Positions 45,556 through 55,963 are shown, counted from the stretch's first letter. The stretch is 64,000 nucleotides of DNA from Alphaproteobacteria bacterium (GCA_024227565.1 JAAEUE010000222.1:1-64000), one strand, 5' to 3'. Program-made: numbers and translations. The notes: generated from the letters alone by a model not told the origin.

Positions 45556-46347
45556 CTACCGATTAATGTCGGATGTGTTATCTCTGGTGTTCGCCCTTTT
45601 GGGCTGTGGCGGAGCCGCGTCACGTTCAGCTTGTTTTCTGCGGAATTCCTCATCCAGCTTGCGCGTTCTTTCGGCATCTGTTTCAGCTTGTTTTTTCTTC
45701 CGCGCCGCGTCCGCTGCAGCTTTCTTGCGCGCAGCTGCTGCAGCTTTCTTTTTGCGTACCGCATCTGCTGCCGCTTTTTTGGCCACCGCCTCTGCATCTG
45801 CCTTCTTGCGCGCTTCTTCCTCAGCCGCTTGCTTGGCTTCGGCTTCAGCTTTCAGGCGCTTTTCCTCTTCGGTCAGTTCTTTGGGAGGTTCAGACGGTTG
45901 CTCCACCTTCTTTTCCTCGGCTTTTTCCAGTTCGCCTGTGGCTGTGGTTTCCGTTTTCGCTTCACCGGGCTCACCTGGCACCATGGCTTTGACCTTCGCG
46001 GTCAATTCCTCAACCATAGAGGTTTTTGTCTTCACCTCTTCTTCGGCCTTTTCGCGCGCTGATTCTTCTTCCTTCAGCTTCGCCTCAAGCTGCTCGCGCT
46101 CTTTCTCAGCCTTCGAGATCTGCTCTTTGGCCTTTTCGGCCTCTTTTTCTTTGTCCGCATTCGCCTTTTTCAGAGCTTCAATCTCTTCCTTCAGTTGAGA
46201 GAGCTCTTTGTTGGCTTCGCGTGCAGAATCCTCTGCCGTCGTTTTCTCGTTCAACAGCTTGTCGAGCACGGCCTGATCGCCCGTGTCGTAACAGCCAGAC
46301 AGCATTACTGCGGACCCAATGGTCGCCGCCAGGAGAAGTTTCTTCAT
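45556..46347 (-). CDS. Coiled-coil lipoprotein, TolA-like composition
   Basis: A 263-residue protein with a lipoprotein signal ending in LSGC (Cys19-20), so it should be anchored to a membrane. Residues 28-115 are a long coiled coil of Glu, Lys and Ala; a Pro, Glu and Thr linker follows; then a second stretch (residues 165-235) of AEAEAKQAAEEEARKKADAE type like the TolA stalk. No globular domain is seen. It may span the periplasm to link the envelope layers. An ATG at 46353 lies two codons upstream, but MKKLLLA at 46347 is the standard signal start. Confidence 0.75.
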   Translation of the reverse strand: MKKLLLAATIGSAVMLSGCYDTGDQAVLDKLLNEKTTAEDSAREANKELSQLKEEIEALKKANADKEKEAEKAKEQISKAEKEREQLEAKLKEEESAREKAEEEVKTKTSMVEELTAKVKAMVPGEPGEAKTETTATGELEKAEEKKVEQPSEPPKELTEEEKRLKAEAEAKQAAEEEARKKADAEAVAKKAAADAVRKKKAAAAARKKAAADAARKKKQAETDAERTRKLDEEFRRKQAERDAAPPQPKRANTRDNTSDINR

Positions 46348-46472
46348 AATCACCGCAATCCCGGCCTCATCTCATGTGAGAGACCAGACCTAACCCCTTG
46401 CATAATCCACAGGACTAACATAGGTCAAAACACACCACCTTTTCTATCCCTCATGCGCTGCGACACGAAATC

Positions 46473-49400
46473 ATGAACAAACATGGTAAATGGGACTTCT
46501 GGATCGACCGTGGCGGCACGTTTACTGACATTGTCGGGCGTTCCCCCGAAGGCGAAGTGCTTCCCCACAAACTATTGTCTGAAAATCCAGAAGCCTACCG
46601 AGACGCGGCCATCCAGGGCATTCGCGATCTTTTGGGCCTTCAGGCCGGCGCACCGATTGCCGCCAATTCCATCGATTCAGTCAAAATGGGCACAACCGTT
46701 GCGACAAATGCCTTGCTGGAACGCAAGGGTGACCGCACGCTGCTTGTCATCACCAAGGGTTTTCGAGACGCTCTGGAGATCGGCTATCAGGCCCGGCCAG
46801 ACATTTTTGCCCGGTACATCATAAAGCCGGAATTGCTCTACGAGCGCGTGGTGGAAGTGCCCGAGAGGGTGCTCACCAATGGCACCATTGAGATTGAGCT
46901 GGATACTCAAAGCGCCCAAGAGGGGCTGAGAGCGGCCTTTGACGACGGTATCCGTGCTGTCGCCGTGGTGTTTATGCATGCCTATCGCTACCAGGACCAT
47001 GAAAAGGCAGTGGCTGCCCTCGCCCGGGATATCGGGTTCAGCCAGGTTTCAGTTAGCCATGAGGTGTCACCGTTGATGAAACTGGTGGGACGCGGCGACA
47101 CCACGGTTGTTGATGCCTATCTTTCTCCCATACTGCGGCGCTATGTGGAGCAGGTTGCAGGAGAACTCGGCAGCTCGGAGGACGGCGCACCGCGCCTGAT
47201 GTTTATGCAATCGTCGGGCGGGCTCACCGCCGCCGACCAGTTTCAGGGCAAGGACGCCATCCTGTCAGGTCCTGCGGGCGGGGTTGTGGGCGCGGTTGAA
47301 ACCTCGCGCATGGCCGGCTTTGAGAAAATCATTGGCTTTGACATGGGCGGCACATCCACTGATGTCTCTCACTATGACGGCGAATTTGAGCGCGCCTTTG
47401 AAACTGAAGTGGCCGGCGTGCGCATGCGTGCGCCGATGATGCGGATTCACACGGTGGCCGCAGGCGGCGGCTCAATATTGCATTATGACGGCGCACGCTT
47501 CCGGGTGGGCCCCGATTCAGCCGGGGCCAACCCGGGGCCAAAATGCTATCGCCGCGAAGGTCCCTTGGCCGTGACAGATGCCAATGTGATGCTTGGCAAG
47601 CTTCAACCCGAACTGTTCCCGGCAATTTTTGGGCCGGAGCAAAACCAGAAGCTTGATGCACAAGCCGTGACCACAGCTTTCGAGGACCTCGCAGGTGAAA
47701 TCGGCGACGGCCGCCCTGCCGAAGAGGTGGCCGAGGGTTTCTTGCGCATTGCGGTTGAGAACATGGCCAATGCCATCAAGAAGATCTCCGTGCAGCGCGG
47801 CTACGACGTGACCGAGTATGCCCTGACTTGCTTTGGCGGCGCCGGGGGGCAGCATGCTTGCATGATCGCAGATACACTTGGCATGAAAACCGTTCTCATC
47901 CACCCGCTTGCCGGCATTCTGTCTGCCTACGGCATGGGACTGGCGGATGTGCGCACCAACCGCGACCGGGCGATCGAAGAGCCTCTCACCCAGGATACCG
48001 CAGATCAGGTTGCGATTATCATCGACGATTTGGCCACCGAAAACCGTGCCGATCTCGCGCGCCAGGGGATCCCGGGATCCGAAAGCCAAACACACACTCA
48101 TCTTCACCTGCGCTATGATGGCACGGACACTTCATTGCTGGTGCCCTACGGCAGCGCACTGGCCATGCGCGCAAGTTTTGAAGACGCCCATTACAAGCAA
48201 TTCGGTTTTATCTCCCCGGAAAAGACAATCATTGTCGAGGCCATGTCGGTGGAGAGTGTGGGCGGTGGAACCAGAGCTGAAGAGCGCGACGAAGCAACGT
48301 CTGGAGCAGATCCTGTTGCCAGCAGCGCATCCCGGTTCTTCTCGTCTGGAGAATGGCATGATGCCAATATCTATGACCGGGAAAGACTGTTGCCGGGGCA
48401 GACCCTGCAAGGTCCGGCCATCATCATCGAGCCGACCGGCACTAACATTGTGGAGCCGGGCTGGCAGGCAGAGATCACCGCCAAGCGCCACCTTGTGATG
48501 CGGCGCACCGAAGCCCTGGCCCGCATCGCGCCGATTGGCACAAAGGCCGATCCGGTAATGCTGGAAGTGTTCAACAACCTCTTCATGTCCATCGCAGAAC
48601 AAATGGGTGTCACGCTGCAAAACACGGCCTATTCGGTGAACATCAAGGAGCGGCTAGACTTTTCCTGCGCCGTGTTCGATGCCAAAGGTGCGCTGATTGC
48701 CAACGCGCCGCATATGCCGGTGCATTTGGGTTCCATGGACCGGTCTGTGGAGACCATTATCCGGGAAAACCCGGTGATGAAGCCAGGCGATGTGTTCATG
48801 TTGAATGCGCCCTACAATGGCGGCACTCACTTGCCCGATATCACCGTAGTCACTCCTGTGTTCCACGACGATACTGGCGACATCCTGTTCTATGTAGCCT
48901 CCCGCGGCCACCATGCGGATGTGGGCGGAATGGCGCCGGGATCCATGACCCCGCGCGCCACCTCGATTGAGCAGGAAGGTGTGGTCATCGACAACTTCAA
49001 GCTGGTGGAAGACGGCATCTTCCGCGAGCAGGCCTTGCATGACCTTTTGACCAGCGGGCCCTGGCCGTGCCGGAATCCGGTTCAGAACGCCGGCGACCTG
49101 AAAGCCCAAGTGGCCGCCAACGAAAAGGGCGTGCACGAGTTGCGCAAGATGGTGGACCATTTCACTCTCGACGTGGTGAAGGCGTATATGCTGCACGTGC
49201 AGGACAATGCAGAAGAGAGCGTGCGGCGCTTCATCGATGCCTTGCATGACTGCCAGTTCACCTATCCCATGGATCAGGGCACGCAGATTTCTGTTCAGAT
49301 CACCGTTGACCGTGAGAACCGCGCGGCAATGGTGGATTTCACCGGCACGTCCCCGCAACAGAAAACCAACTTCAACGCGCCTCAACCGGTAACCCGCGCT

Positions 49401-50072
49401 GCGGTGCTCTATGTGTTCCGGTTGATGGTGGCTGATGAGATCCCCATGAACGCCGGGTGCCTGAAGCCGATCACCATTGTGTTCCCGGACGACTGCATGC
49501 TGAACCCCAGGTTCCCTGCTGCGGTTGTGGCCGGCAATGTGGAAACCAGCCAGGCGGTAACCGACACGCTGCTGGGTGCGCTAGGTGCCATGGCGGCTTG
49601 TCAGGGCACCATGAACAATTTCAACTTCGGCAACGATCAGTATCAATATTACGAAACGATCTGCGGCGGATCCGGTGCCGGACCCTGGCATGATGGCACA
49701 AGCGCAGTGCACACCAACATGACCAACACCCGGCTGACGGATCCGGAAATCCTGGAGTTCCGCTATCCGGTTGTTCTGGAGGACTTCCATGTGCGCCGTG
49801 GCTCTGGTGGCAACGGAAAGTTCAAGGGTGGCGACGGCACCCTTCGCACCGTGCGTTTCCTGCAGGATATGGACGTCTCGTTCCTGGCGAGCCACCGGAA
49901 GGTTCCACCATTTGGGCTGGACGGCGGCGACCACGGCGAATGCGGCGCAAACTCAATTCGCCGGGCCGACGGGACAATGGAGCGAGCCGAGGGCTGCTCG
50001 CAGCACGACTGCAAGGCCGGTGATGCTGCCATTATCAAAACCCCCAGCGGCGGCGGGTACGGGGCGGCCTGA
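46473..50072 (+). CDS. 5-oxoprolinase-type hydantoinase, fused HyuA and HyuB
   Basis: A 1199-residue ATP-dependent enzyme. Residues 1-690 are HyuA-like ([14 protein letters not shown] and [15 protein letters not shown] nucleotide motifs, and [14 protein letters not shown]). Residues 690-1199 are HyuB-like ([39 protein letters not shown], and [22 protein letters not shown]). The fused form is that of eukaryotic and many bacterial 5-oxoprolinases, which open 5-oxoproline to glutamate; hydantoin or acetophenone substrates are alternatives. The next gene, a glutathione transferase, begins three bases after the stop, a link to glutathione turnover. Confidence 0.9.
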   Translation: MNKHGKWDFWIDRGGTFTDIVGRSPEGEVLPHKLLSENPEAYRDAAIQGIRDLLGLQAGAPIAANSIDSVKMGTTVATNALLERKGDRTLLVITKGFRDALEIGYQARPDIFARYIIKPELLYERVVEVPERVLTNGTIEIELDTQSAQEGLRAAFDDGIRAVAVVFMHAYRYQDHEKAVAALARDIGFSQVSVSHEVSPLMKLVGRGDTTVVDAYLSPILRRYVEQVAGELGSSEDGAPRLMFMQSSGGLTAADQFQGKDAILSGPAGGVVGAVETSRMAGFEKIIGFDMGGTSTDVSHYDGEFERAFETEVAGVRMRAPMMRIHTVAAGGGSILHYDGARFRVGPDSAGANPGPKCYRREGPLAVTDANVMLGKLQPELFPAIFGPEQNQKLDAQAVTTAFEDLAGEIGDGRPAEEVAEGFLRIAVENMANAIKKISVQRGYDVTEYALTCFGGAGGQHACMIADTLGMKTVLIHPLAGILSAYGMGLADVRTNRDRAIEEPLTQDTADQVAIIIDDLATENRADLARQGIPGSESQTHTHLHLRYDGTDTSLLVPYGSALAMRASFEDAHYKQFGFISPEKTIIVEAMSVESVGGGTRAEERDEATSGADPVASSASRFFSSGEWHDANIYDRERLLPGQTLQGPAIIIEPTGTNIVEPGWQAEITAKRHLVMRRTEALARIAPIGTKADPVMLEVFNNLFMSIAEQMGVTLQNTAYSVNIKERLDFSCAVFDAKGALIANAPHMPVHLGSMDRSVETIIRENPVMKPGDVFMLNAPYNGGTHLPDITVVTPVFHDDTGDILFYVASRGHHADVGGMAPGSMTPRATSIEQEGVVIDNFKLVEDGIFREQALHDLLTSGPWPCRNPVQNAGDLKAQVAANEKGVHELRKMVDHFTLDVVKAYMLHVQDNAEESVRRFIDALHDCQFTYPMDQGTQISVQITVDRENRAAMVDFTGTSPQQKTNFNAPQPVTRAAVLYVFRLMVADEIPMNAGCLKPITIVFPDDCMLNPRFPAAVVAGNVETSQAVTDTLLGALGAMAACQGTMNNFNFGNDQYQYYETICGGSGAGPWHDGTSAVHTNMTNTRLTDPEILEFRYPVVLEDFHVRRGSGGNGKFKGGDGTLRTVRFLQDMDVSFLASHRKVPPFGLDGGDHGECGANSIRRADGTMERAEGCSQHDCKAGDAAIIKTPSGGGYGAA

Positions 50073-50075
50073 GCC

Positions 50076-50705
50076 ATGTACACGCTCTACAACACCCCCG
50101 GCGCCGGAGGCTTTGTGGTTCAGGCTCTGCTCGAAGAATTGGGCCTGGACCACAAGCTCGTTCACCTGGATTTTGATGCCGGTGAACACAAACAGAAAGC
50201 CTACACAGACCTAAATCCACTGGGTCAGGTGCCCACATTGGTTTTGCCCGATGGCAGTGTGATGACTGAATCGGCGGCCATTCTGATTTATCTGTGTGAT
50301 CTCCACCCAGAGGCTGGCCTGGCCCCCTCGCCTGCCGCTCGGCTGCGTGCAGAGTATCTGCGTTGGATGATGATGTTGTCGTCAGGCGTCTACACCGCCA
50401 ACCTGCGGTGCTATCACCCGGAAGACTTCACATCGGCAGATGATCCTGAGCCGGTCAGAGAAGTTGGTGAACGCCATCTGACTGAACGCTGGGCCGTGGT
50501 GGAAGAGCAATTGGGCGCTGGCGGGCCCTGGCTTTTGGGCGACACCTATTCAGCCGCTGACATCTACGCCATGATGATCGCACACTGGGCGCCGGATCCG
50601 GCCGCTAATTTTGCAAGGTTCCCGTATCTAAAACGCCTGTGCGATGGGGTCCGCTCCCGCCCTGCCGTTGCGCGGATACTGCCCCAGCACGACGATTTTT
50701 GGTGA
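50076..50705 (+). CDS. Glutathione S-transferase family protein
   Basis: A 209-residue two-domain protein: an N-terminal thioredoxin-like domain (MYTLYNTPGAGGFVVQALLEELGLDH, with NPLGQVPTLVLPDGSVMTESAAIL binding glutathione) and a C-terminal helical domain (LLGDTYSAADIYAMM). The catalytic residue could be Ser, Thr or Tyr near the start; TPGAG suggests no cysteine. It forms a two-gene unit with the oxoprolinase before it, which would suit glutathione breakdown or conjugate handling. Confidence 0.9.
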   Translation: MYTLYNTPGAGGFVVQALLEELGLDHKLVHLDFDAGEHKQKAYTDLNPLGQVPTLVLPDGSVMTESAAILIYLCDLHPEAGLAPSPAARLRAEYLRWMMMLSSGVYTANLRCYHPEDFTSADDPEPVREVGERHLTERWAVVEEQLGAGGPWLLGDTYSAADIYAMMIAHWAPDPAANFARFPYLKRLCDGVRSRPAVARILPQHDDFW

Positions 50706-50795
50706 ACCGGCGCCCGCGCCCGCAAGATCGCACTTGCGGCATGCCCCCAAGGGGCGCAATTATCTTTTCTGTCAGACATTGAGAGGAGCAGCCGC

Positions 50796-52589
50796 GTGAG
50801 CACCAACGGATCCAAGCCGCCAAGCGACAAGAAATTTAGAAGCCAGGAATGGTTCAACAACGCCGACAATCCCGGCATGACGGCGCTTTATGTGGAACGT
50901 TATCAGAACCAGGGCTACACCCGCGGCGAACTGCAATCTGGCAAGCCGATGATCGGTATCGCCCAAACCGGATCTGACCTTGCACCCTGCAACAAGATCC
51001 ACGTCTATCTCACAGAACGGGTCAAAGCAGGCATCCGGGACGCTGGTGGTGTTCCCATCGAGTTTCCGGTGCATCCCATTCAGGAGACCGGCAAGCGGCC
51101 CACCGCTGCCCTGGACCGGAACCTGGCCTATTTGACCCTGGTAGAAGTGCTTCACGGCTATCCGATCGATGGTGTGGTGTTGACCACAGGGTGCGACAAG
51201 ACCACACCAGCCCAGTTGATGGGCGCGGCGACGGTGAACATTCCAGCCATCGTTTTGTCCGGCGGTCCCATGCTGGATGGCTGGTGGCGCGGTGAGCGGG
51301 CCGGCTCGGGCGTGGTGGTTTGGGAAAGCCGCCGTCTCCTGGCCGCCGGCGACATCGATTATGATGAATTCATGAACCGGGTGTGTGCCTCAGCCCCAAG
51401 CCTTGGCCACTGCAACACCATGGGCACCGCCAGCACCATGAACGCGCTAGCGGAAGGCTTGGGCATGTCCTTGCCCGGTTGTGCGGCGATCCCTGCGCCC
51501 TACCGCGAACGCATGGAGATGGCTTATGCGACAGGAATGCGCATTGTGGACATGGTGCGCGAGAACTTGCGCCCCTCGCAAATTATGACCCGGGCGGCAT
51601 TTGAGAATGCCATCAAGCTCAACACGGCCATTGGGGGCTCAACCAATGCTCCGCCGCACATCCAGGCGATTGCGCGCCACATGGGCGTTGAACTGAACAT
51701 CGACGATTGGCAAACCCTCGGTTACGATCTGCCCTTGCTCGTGAATATGCAGCCTTCGGGAACTTATCTTGGAGAATCTTTCCACCGGGCTGGCGGCGTT
51801 CCCGCAGTAATGGGAGAAATGGCGAAGGCCGGACTGCTGAACCCAGACGCGCTTACGGTGAGCGGCAAGAGCGTTGGCGAGAATGTTTCGGGGCATCAAA
51901 GTGAAGACCAGGAGGTTATCCTACCCGTTTCCAATCCTTTACGTGAGGAGGCCGGGTTTATCGTGCTCAGCGGAAATCTCTTCGACAGTGCGCTGATGAA
52001 AACCAGCGTAATTTCAGACGACTTCCGTCAGCGCTTCTTGTCCCGCCCTGACAGCGAAGGAGTTCTTGAAGCCCGTGCCATCGTGTTCGAGGGGCCTGAA
52101 GACTATCACCATCGGCTCAATGATCCTGATTTGGCGATCGATGAAAACTGCATGATGTTCATTCGCGGCTCCGGGCCGGTTGGTTATCCCGGCGCCGCTG
52201 AGGTGGTCAATATGCAGCCGCCCGACACGCTGCTCAAGAAGGGTATCAACCATCTTCCAACCATTGGCGACGGCCGGCAGTCCGGCACCTCAGAGAGCCC
52301 CTCTATCTTGAACGCTTCGCCTGAATCGGCTGTGGGGGGCGGACTGGCTCTGCTGGAGACCGGCGACATGGTGCGGCTCGATTTGCCGAACCGGCGCATG
52401 GATCTAATGATCAGCGATGAGGATTTGGCAACCCGCCGGGAAAACTGGACACCGCCTGATCTAAAGAACCAAACGCCATGGCAGGAAATCTACAGGAACA
52501 ACGTGGGCCAGCTGTCAACTGGTGGCTGCCTGGAGTTCGCCACGCATTATCAGCGGGTTGCAGAGGTTTTGCCGCGCGACAATCACTAA
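50796..52589 (+). CDS. xylD: IlvD/Edd family dehydratase, D-xylonate dehydratase-like (XylD)
   Basis: A 597-residue sugar-acid dehydratase close in length and sequence to Caulobacter XylD as I recall it: FRSQEWFNNADNPGMTALY, IGIAQTGSDLAPCNKIH, LDRNLAYLTLVEVLHGYPIDGVVLTTGCDKTTPAQ and GHCNTMGTASTMNALAEGLG. The cysteines in PCNKIH, TGCDKTT and GHCNTMG are the [4Fe-4S] or [2Fe-2S] ligands. It turns D-xylonate to 2-keto-3-deoxyxylonate; L-arabinonate is the alternative. GTG start with GAGAGGAG. The other xylose genes are not near, so the assignment to this substrate is moderate. Confidence 0.85.
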   Translation: MSTNGSKPPSDKKFRSQEWFNNADNPGMTALYVERYQNQGYTRGELQSGKPMIGIAQTGSDLAPCNKIHVYLTERVKAGIRDAGGVPIEFPVHPIQETGKRPTAALDRNLAYLTLVEVLHGYPIDGVVLTTGCDKTTPAQLMGAATVNIPAIVLSGGPMLDGWWRGERAGSGVVVWESRRLLAAGDIDYDEFMNRVCASAPSLGHCNTMGTASTMNALAEGLGMSLPGCAAIPAPYRERMEMAYATGMRIVDMVRENLRPSQIMTRAAFENAIKLNTAIGGSTNAPPHIQAIARHMGVELNIDDWQTLGYDLPLLVNMQPSGTYLGESFHRAGGVPAVMGEMAKAGLLNPDALTVSGKSVGENVSGHQSEDQEVILPVSNPLREEAGFIVLSGNLFDSALMKTSVISDDFRQRFLSRPDSEGVLEARAIVFEGPEDYHHRLNDPDLAIDENCMMFIRGSGPVGYPGAAEVVNMQPPDTLLKKGINHLPTIGDGRQSGTSESPSILNASPESAVGGGLALLETGDMVRLDLPNRRMDLMISDEDLATRRENWTPPDLKNQTPWQEIYRNNVGQLSTGGCLEFATHYQRVAEVLPRDNH

Positions 52590-52634
52590 GGGTTGAGACT
52601 TGGCCAGCAGTGGCCACGTTACCCAAAGGCATGA

Positions 52635-52976
52635 CCAATCAGTGCAAAGCGCTTAAAACAAAACAGGCAGGCACATCGTTTCGATGAGCTCAATCCGTTG
52701 CTGGAACGCTATTCACTCGTTCTGAAGACCCATGAGGTTCACCTCCTGCAAGCCTACGCAGGAGATGTTGTTCCAAAACTTGCCGCCAGATTGCGCGTTG
52801 ACCTGGTTGTCATGGGGACAATCGGCCGTACGGACGCTGGCGGACTGCTCATTGGCAACACTGCAGAAATGATTCTGGGCCGTCCGAACTGCTCAGTTCT
52901 TGCGGTAAAACCGCCGGATTTCAGAACGCCTGTAAGTTCGGAGCACACAACGAGGCAAGAGCCAGCATATGCCTAG
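52635..52976 (+). pseudogene. Universal stress protein (UspA/UspE-like), truncated remnant
   Basis: The frame after a TGA at 52632-52634 contains the C-terminal half of a Usp domain: LNPLLERYSLVLKTHEVHLLQAYAGDVVPKLAARL, then DLVVMGTIGRTDAGGLLIGNTAEMILGRPNCSVLAVKP, which is the ATP-binding loop of the UspE type. The N-terminal domain that UspE needs is missing and no good start codon or ribosome site precedes the match (a TTG at 52698 is the first candidate). I read it as a broken gene end rather than a functional short protein. Confidence 0.75.
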
Positions 52977-52994
52977 GGATACGCCCAGTGCCGC

Positions 52995-53801
52995 TTACGG
53001 AGATGGCGAGCAACCGGACGTACGCGAATATTCGAGTGCTGACGCCAACATTGTTCCTGGCTCGTCGCTCTGAAATGCCTCGGCAAAATGCTCGATGCCG
53101 ACTGCAATCGATTGCGGGAGGTCAAGAGTTTCCCATTTTGCCATCAGGCTCTTTTGCGACCGGACCGCCCGCGGGCCGTTCGACAAAATCTGGTTGATCC
53201 AGTCTTCTACCGCATCGTCCAGATCCATCGCCGGAACCAGCTTTTGCAGCATCCCCATTTCAGCGCTCTCCCGCGCATCATATGTGCCGCCGAGCAACAG
53301 CATTTCCCGGGTCTTGCCCCAGCCAATCAAGCGCGGCAGCAACGCCGCCTCAATCACTGACGGAATTCCCACTCTAACCTCCGGCATGCCGATAACCACC
53401 GTTTCGTCACCAATGCGCATGTCGCACCCGGCAGCTAGCTCCAAGGCACCGCCAAAACAATATCCGCGCAATCGGGCAATGACCGGAACGGGGCAGTTGC
53501 GCACCGCATCAATTGCCTCGTGAAGTCCTTGAATGAACGCCCGGGCGCTGGCTGCGTTCAGATCTTTCATCACGTTGACGTCAGCCCCGGCTGAAAAGGC
53601 CCTCTCCCCTGCCCCGGCTAAAATAACGGCGCGGAGAAGATCGTCTTTGGACAGCTCGATGAAGATATCCGCGATCGAGCCCGCCACAAGAGGCGAGATA
53701 GCATTTCTCTTGGCCTGATTGTCGAGCGTGACCCGCGCGATACGTCCCTGAGACCGCTCTTCAATCTCCAAGGAAACCATCGCCCTGCCTGCTTCACCCA
53801 T
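52995..53801 (-). CDS. Enoyl-CoA hydratase/isomerase family protein
   Basis: A 268-residue crotonase-fold enzyme. It has ERAFSAGADVNVMKDL with the oxyanion site, VIARLRGYCFGGALELAAGCDMRI, and MPEVRVGIPSVIEAALLPRLIGWGKTREMLLLGG. One catalytic glutamate of true hydratases is replaced in the EVRVGIPS segment, so the activity may be isomerase or hydrolase. The frame opens at 53831; the ATG at 53801 follows AAGGAGAG by eight bases. It overlaps in direction the Usp fragment and is not part of any larger fatty acid operon. Confidence 0.87.
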   Translation of the reverse strand: MGEAGRAMVSLEIEERSQGRIARVTLDNQAKRNAISPLVAGSIADIFIELSKDDLLRAVILAGAGERAFSAGADVNVMKDLNAASARAFIQGLHEAIDAVRNCPVPVIARLRGYCFGGALELAAGCDMRIGDETVVIGMPEVRVGIPSVIEAALLPRLIGWGKTREMLLLGGTYDARESAEMGMLQKLVPAMDLDDAVEDWINQILSNGPRAVRSQKSLMAKWETLDLPQSIAVGIEHFAEAFQSDEPGTMLASALEYSRTSGCSPSP

Positions 53802-53981
53802 ACTCAGCTCTCCTTCAACACGACCGCCCATTGAAAATTGCCTGCTCTGGCGCCGATGACATTTGTGTGGCAGATCTCCACCCCTACAAAATTCAGTATC
53901 ATGCGATGGAGGCCCTGGTCATGTTGTACGAAGCCTCGGCTCGTATGGGAAACTGTTTGACAGCGCAGAAAGCATCGCAAA

Positions 53982-54743
53982 TTGATTGAAGCGCTTGTCC
54001 CACCCGCATTGGAACCGTTCTGGGCATTCTTCCTGATTGCCGTAAGTGCCGGCACCTCTTTCATTACCGCAGCTGCAGGGATCGGTGGGGGCATCGTCCT
54101 GCTGGCAATTATGGCCGTGATCGTTCCAGGCGCAGCGATTATCCCAGTTCATGGTGCCGTGCAGATTGGCTCAAATGCCGGGCGCGCGGCCCTCATGCTC
54201 TCTCATGTTCAGTGGACCATATTCGCACCGTTCCTAGCCGGCAGTGTTATTGGCGCCATTGCGGGCGGACTTGTGGTGGTACAGCTCCCTGCTGCGGGGC
54301 TGAAGTTTGCTCTTGGATGTTTCATTCTTTGGACCGCTTGGGGACCGCCCTTTGGTCTACGTGGACGCACGGTCAGCGTGGTCACAGGCGCCGTTTCCAG
54401 TTTTCTCACCATGTTTGTTGGCGCCACCGGCAGCTTCATTTCTGCAATGGTCAAAACCTTCAAGTTCGGCCGCATGGAGCATGTGGCCACCCACGCTGTC
54501 TGCATGGTGGCCCAACACGTTGTGAAAGTTGTTGTGTTTGGTTTCTTGGGGTTCCAGTTCGCGCCCTATGCCGGGTTGATCATTGCCATGATCGCCAGCG
54601 GGTTTGTAGGCACGGTGCTCGGCAAGCGGTTCTTGTTGAAGACGGATGATGTGAAATTCCATCGCGCAGTGTCTGTGATTCTGACCCTGCTGGCGCTCCG
54701 GCTGATTTATGAGGGCCTCACAGCGTTCTGGCTGAAGCCGTGA
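53982..54743 (+). CDS. Sulfite exporter TauE/SafE family protein
   Basis: A 253-residue membrane protein of seven to eight predicted helices with the family motif ITAAAGIGGGIVLLAIMAVIVPGAAIIPVHGAVQIGSNAGRAALM and a second similar repeat (FVGATGSFISAMVKT). Members export sulfite, sulfoacetate or other organosulfur anions. It could be the outlet for sulfite from the CuyA-like enzyme, but it is 51 kb away. TTG start at 53982 is the best available. Its 3' end overlaps the convergent NrtS-like gene by 26 bases. Confidence 0.9.
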   Translation: MIEALVPPALEPFWAFFLIAVSAGTSFITAAAGIGGGIVLLAIMAVIVPGAAIIPVHGAVQIGSNAGRAALMLSHVQWTIFAPFLAGSVIGAIAGGLVVVQLPAAGLKFALGCFILWTAWGPPFGLRGRTVSVVTGAVSSFLTMFVGATGSFISAMVKTFKFGRMEHVATHAVCMVAQHVVKVVVFGFLGFQFAPYAGLIIAMIASGFVGTVLGKRFLLKTDDVKFHRAVSVILTLLALRLIYEGLTAFWLKP

Positions 54744-55212
54744 TCGCAAGGGCGCGACGGATGGTGAGGGCCTGCGAAACAGCACCAAACAGAATTGGCA
54801 AGACCAGCGCCTGGGACAACAGAACCAGGGACACCTGATCAAGCCCCCGACCGGCAAGGTAGGCGTGGGTGGCAGCAATAGCCGCATTGCTGCTCACCGC
54901 CGCAAAGCCAATCAGAATTGCGCGGGCTGGAATACCGTGTGAGAACATGGTCACCACAAGACTTTCCGTGGTGGTTTCCAACCAGGCCTTGCTACGCCGC
55001 GCCGCGCGAAGCCCCAATATTTGTGAGACGACAACCACTAGAAACGGGGTCGCAAACACTTGAGCCATCGCCAACTGATCTAGGCTCTGATACCCAAACA
55101 AGGCACCCCACTGGTTGATTAGAGTGAGGAGGCCGCCAAGCAACAGGGCGACGATTGCCGCCCTGATGATGATCTGCGGGCCGTGAGAGTTCAACTGGTG
55201 TTGCAGGGACAT
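54718..55212 (-). CDS. NrtS-like membrane protein
   Basis: A 164-residue membrane protein with about five helices. IIRAAIVALLLGGLLTLINQWGALFG, then PFLVVVVSQILGLRAAR, has the pattern of the small NrtS nitrate/nitrite transporter-associated family, recognised from its 'LxxINQ' core. The second half (SLVVTMFSHGIPARAILIGFAAVSSNAAIAATHAYLAG) adds more helices. It follows the 226-residue membrane gene by 28 bases, and both lie under the same MarR regulator. The match is moderate. Confidence 0.6.
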   Translation of the reverse strand: MSLQHQLNSHGPQIIIRAAIVALLLGGLLTLINQWGALFGYQSLDQLAMAQVFATPFLVVVVSQILGLRAARRSKAWLETTTESLVVTMFSHGIPARAILIGFAAVSSNAAIAATHAYLAGRGLDQVSLVLLSQALVLPILFGAVSQALTIRRALAITASARTL

Positions 55213-55240
55213 TATCTTTCCTTTCAGTATTAAAAGGCAC

Positions 55241-55921
55241 TCAGGCCGCCGTTAATTCTGCGTCCAAGGGCATGGTGGCCGTGCGGCGCAGGTGGCGAAC
55301 CTTCAGCAACACGGTGAGGTGCATGATGATGAAGGCCGGCACGATGAAACTGGGAAAGAGATTGAGCGGCCAAACGTCCATAGGTGCGCTGGTCACGCCG
55401 CCGGGGATCAATTGAGGGAACGAACCTGCGGTTAGACCAGCCGTGGTGATCGCTACGACAAAGTCCAGCAACCCAAGCAGGTGATAGCGCACGAGACCTT
55501 TGGAGGTCGCATAGCTCGCATCAGACCGCAGCCGCAACATGATAAAGGGCGCCGCAAGACCAACGGCAACATCTCCCAGCCCGCCGCCCCCTGCGAACAA
55601 GCCGGGCAACACGCCATAGGCATAGAGCACGAGGAAGGCAAAACCGACCACGCGCCAATGCTGGAACATGGTTAGTGTGGCAATGTCCTGGGAATGCACG
55701 AATTGACGGAACGCCGGGATCAGGAAATATGACCCCAGGAACACGGCAACCGGCACAACGGCAGTCATTGCAATTGGGGCAACGAACGCGCCACTTGCGT
55801 TTGCCAGAAGATAGCTGCTGCCGATATAGGCGGCAAGGGCAAACCAAACAGCGAGCACAGCGAACAGCGCAGTAACTTTGCGGCCATTCCAAACTTCGGT
55901 TTCAGGGGTCGTTTCCATCAT
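55241..55921 (-). CDS. Six-helix membrane protein of unknown function
   Basis: A 226-residue inner-membrane protein, with helices near residues 20, 48, 88, 115, 155 and 195. FQHWRVVGFAFLVLYAYGVLPGLFAGGGGLGDVAVGLAAP is the most distinctive part. No family was recognised. The ATG at 55921 follows GGAGAAAC, and the 12-base operator at 55937-55948 lies only 16 bases upstream. First structural gene after marR, followed by the NrtS-like gene. Confidence 0.82.
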   Translation of the reverse strand: MMETTPETEVWNGRKVTALFAVLAVWFALAAYIGSSYLLANASGAFVAPIAMTAVVPVAVFLGSYFLIPAFRQFVHSQDIATLTMFQHWRVVGFAFLVLYAYGVLPGLFAGGGGLGDVAVGLAAPFIMLRLRSDASYATSKGLVRYHLLGLLDFVVAITTAGLTAGSFPQLIPGGVTSAPMDVWPLNLFPSFIVPAFIIMHLTVLLKVRHLRRTATMPLDAELTAA

Positions 55922-55936
55922 GTTTCTCCAATAATA

Positions 55937-55948
55937 GTGTATATGCAC
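55937..55948. promoter_or_regulatory. MarR-type operator, copy 2
   Basis: GTGTATATGCAC, near-palindromic, set in AGTGTATATGCACT. It stands between the marR stop and the start of the first membrane protein gene. The same 12 bases occur in reverse orientation at 56425-56436 upstream of marR. Two copies in one operon support a shared binding site. Confidence 0.7.
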
Positions 55949-55963
55949 TCTTTTGTTTAAATC

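Noticed and set aside
44096-46472. Repeat of the tRNA-Gly 3' end as an island attachment site
   Set aside because: Looked for GGTTCGAATCCTG and similar by eye and did not find it.
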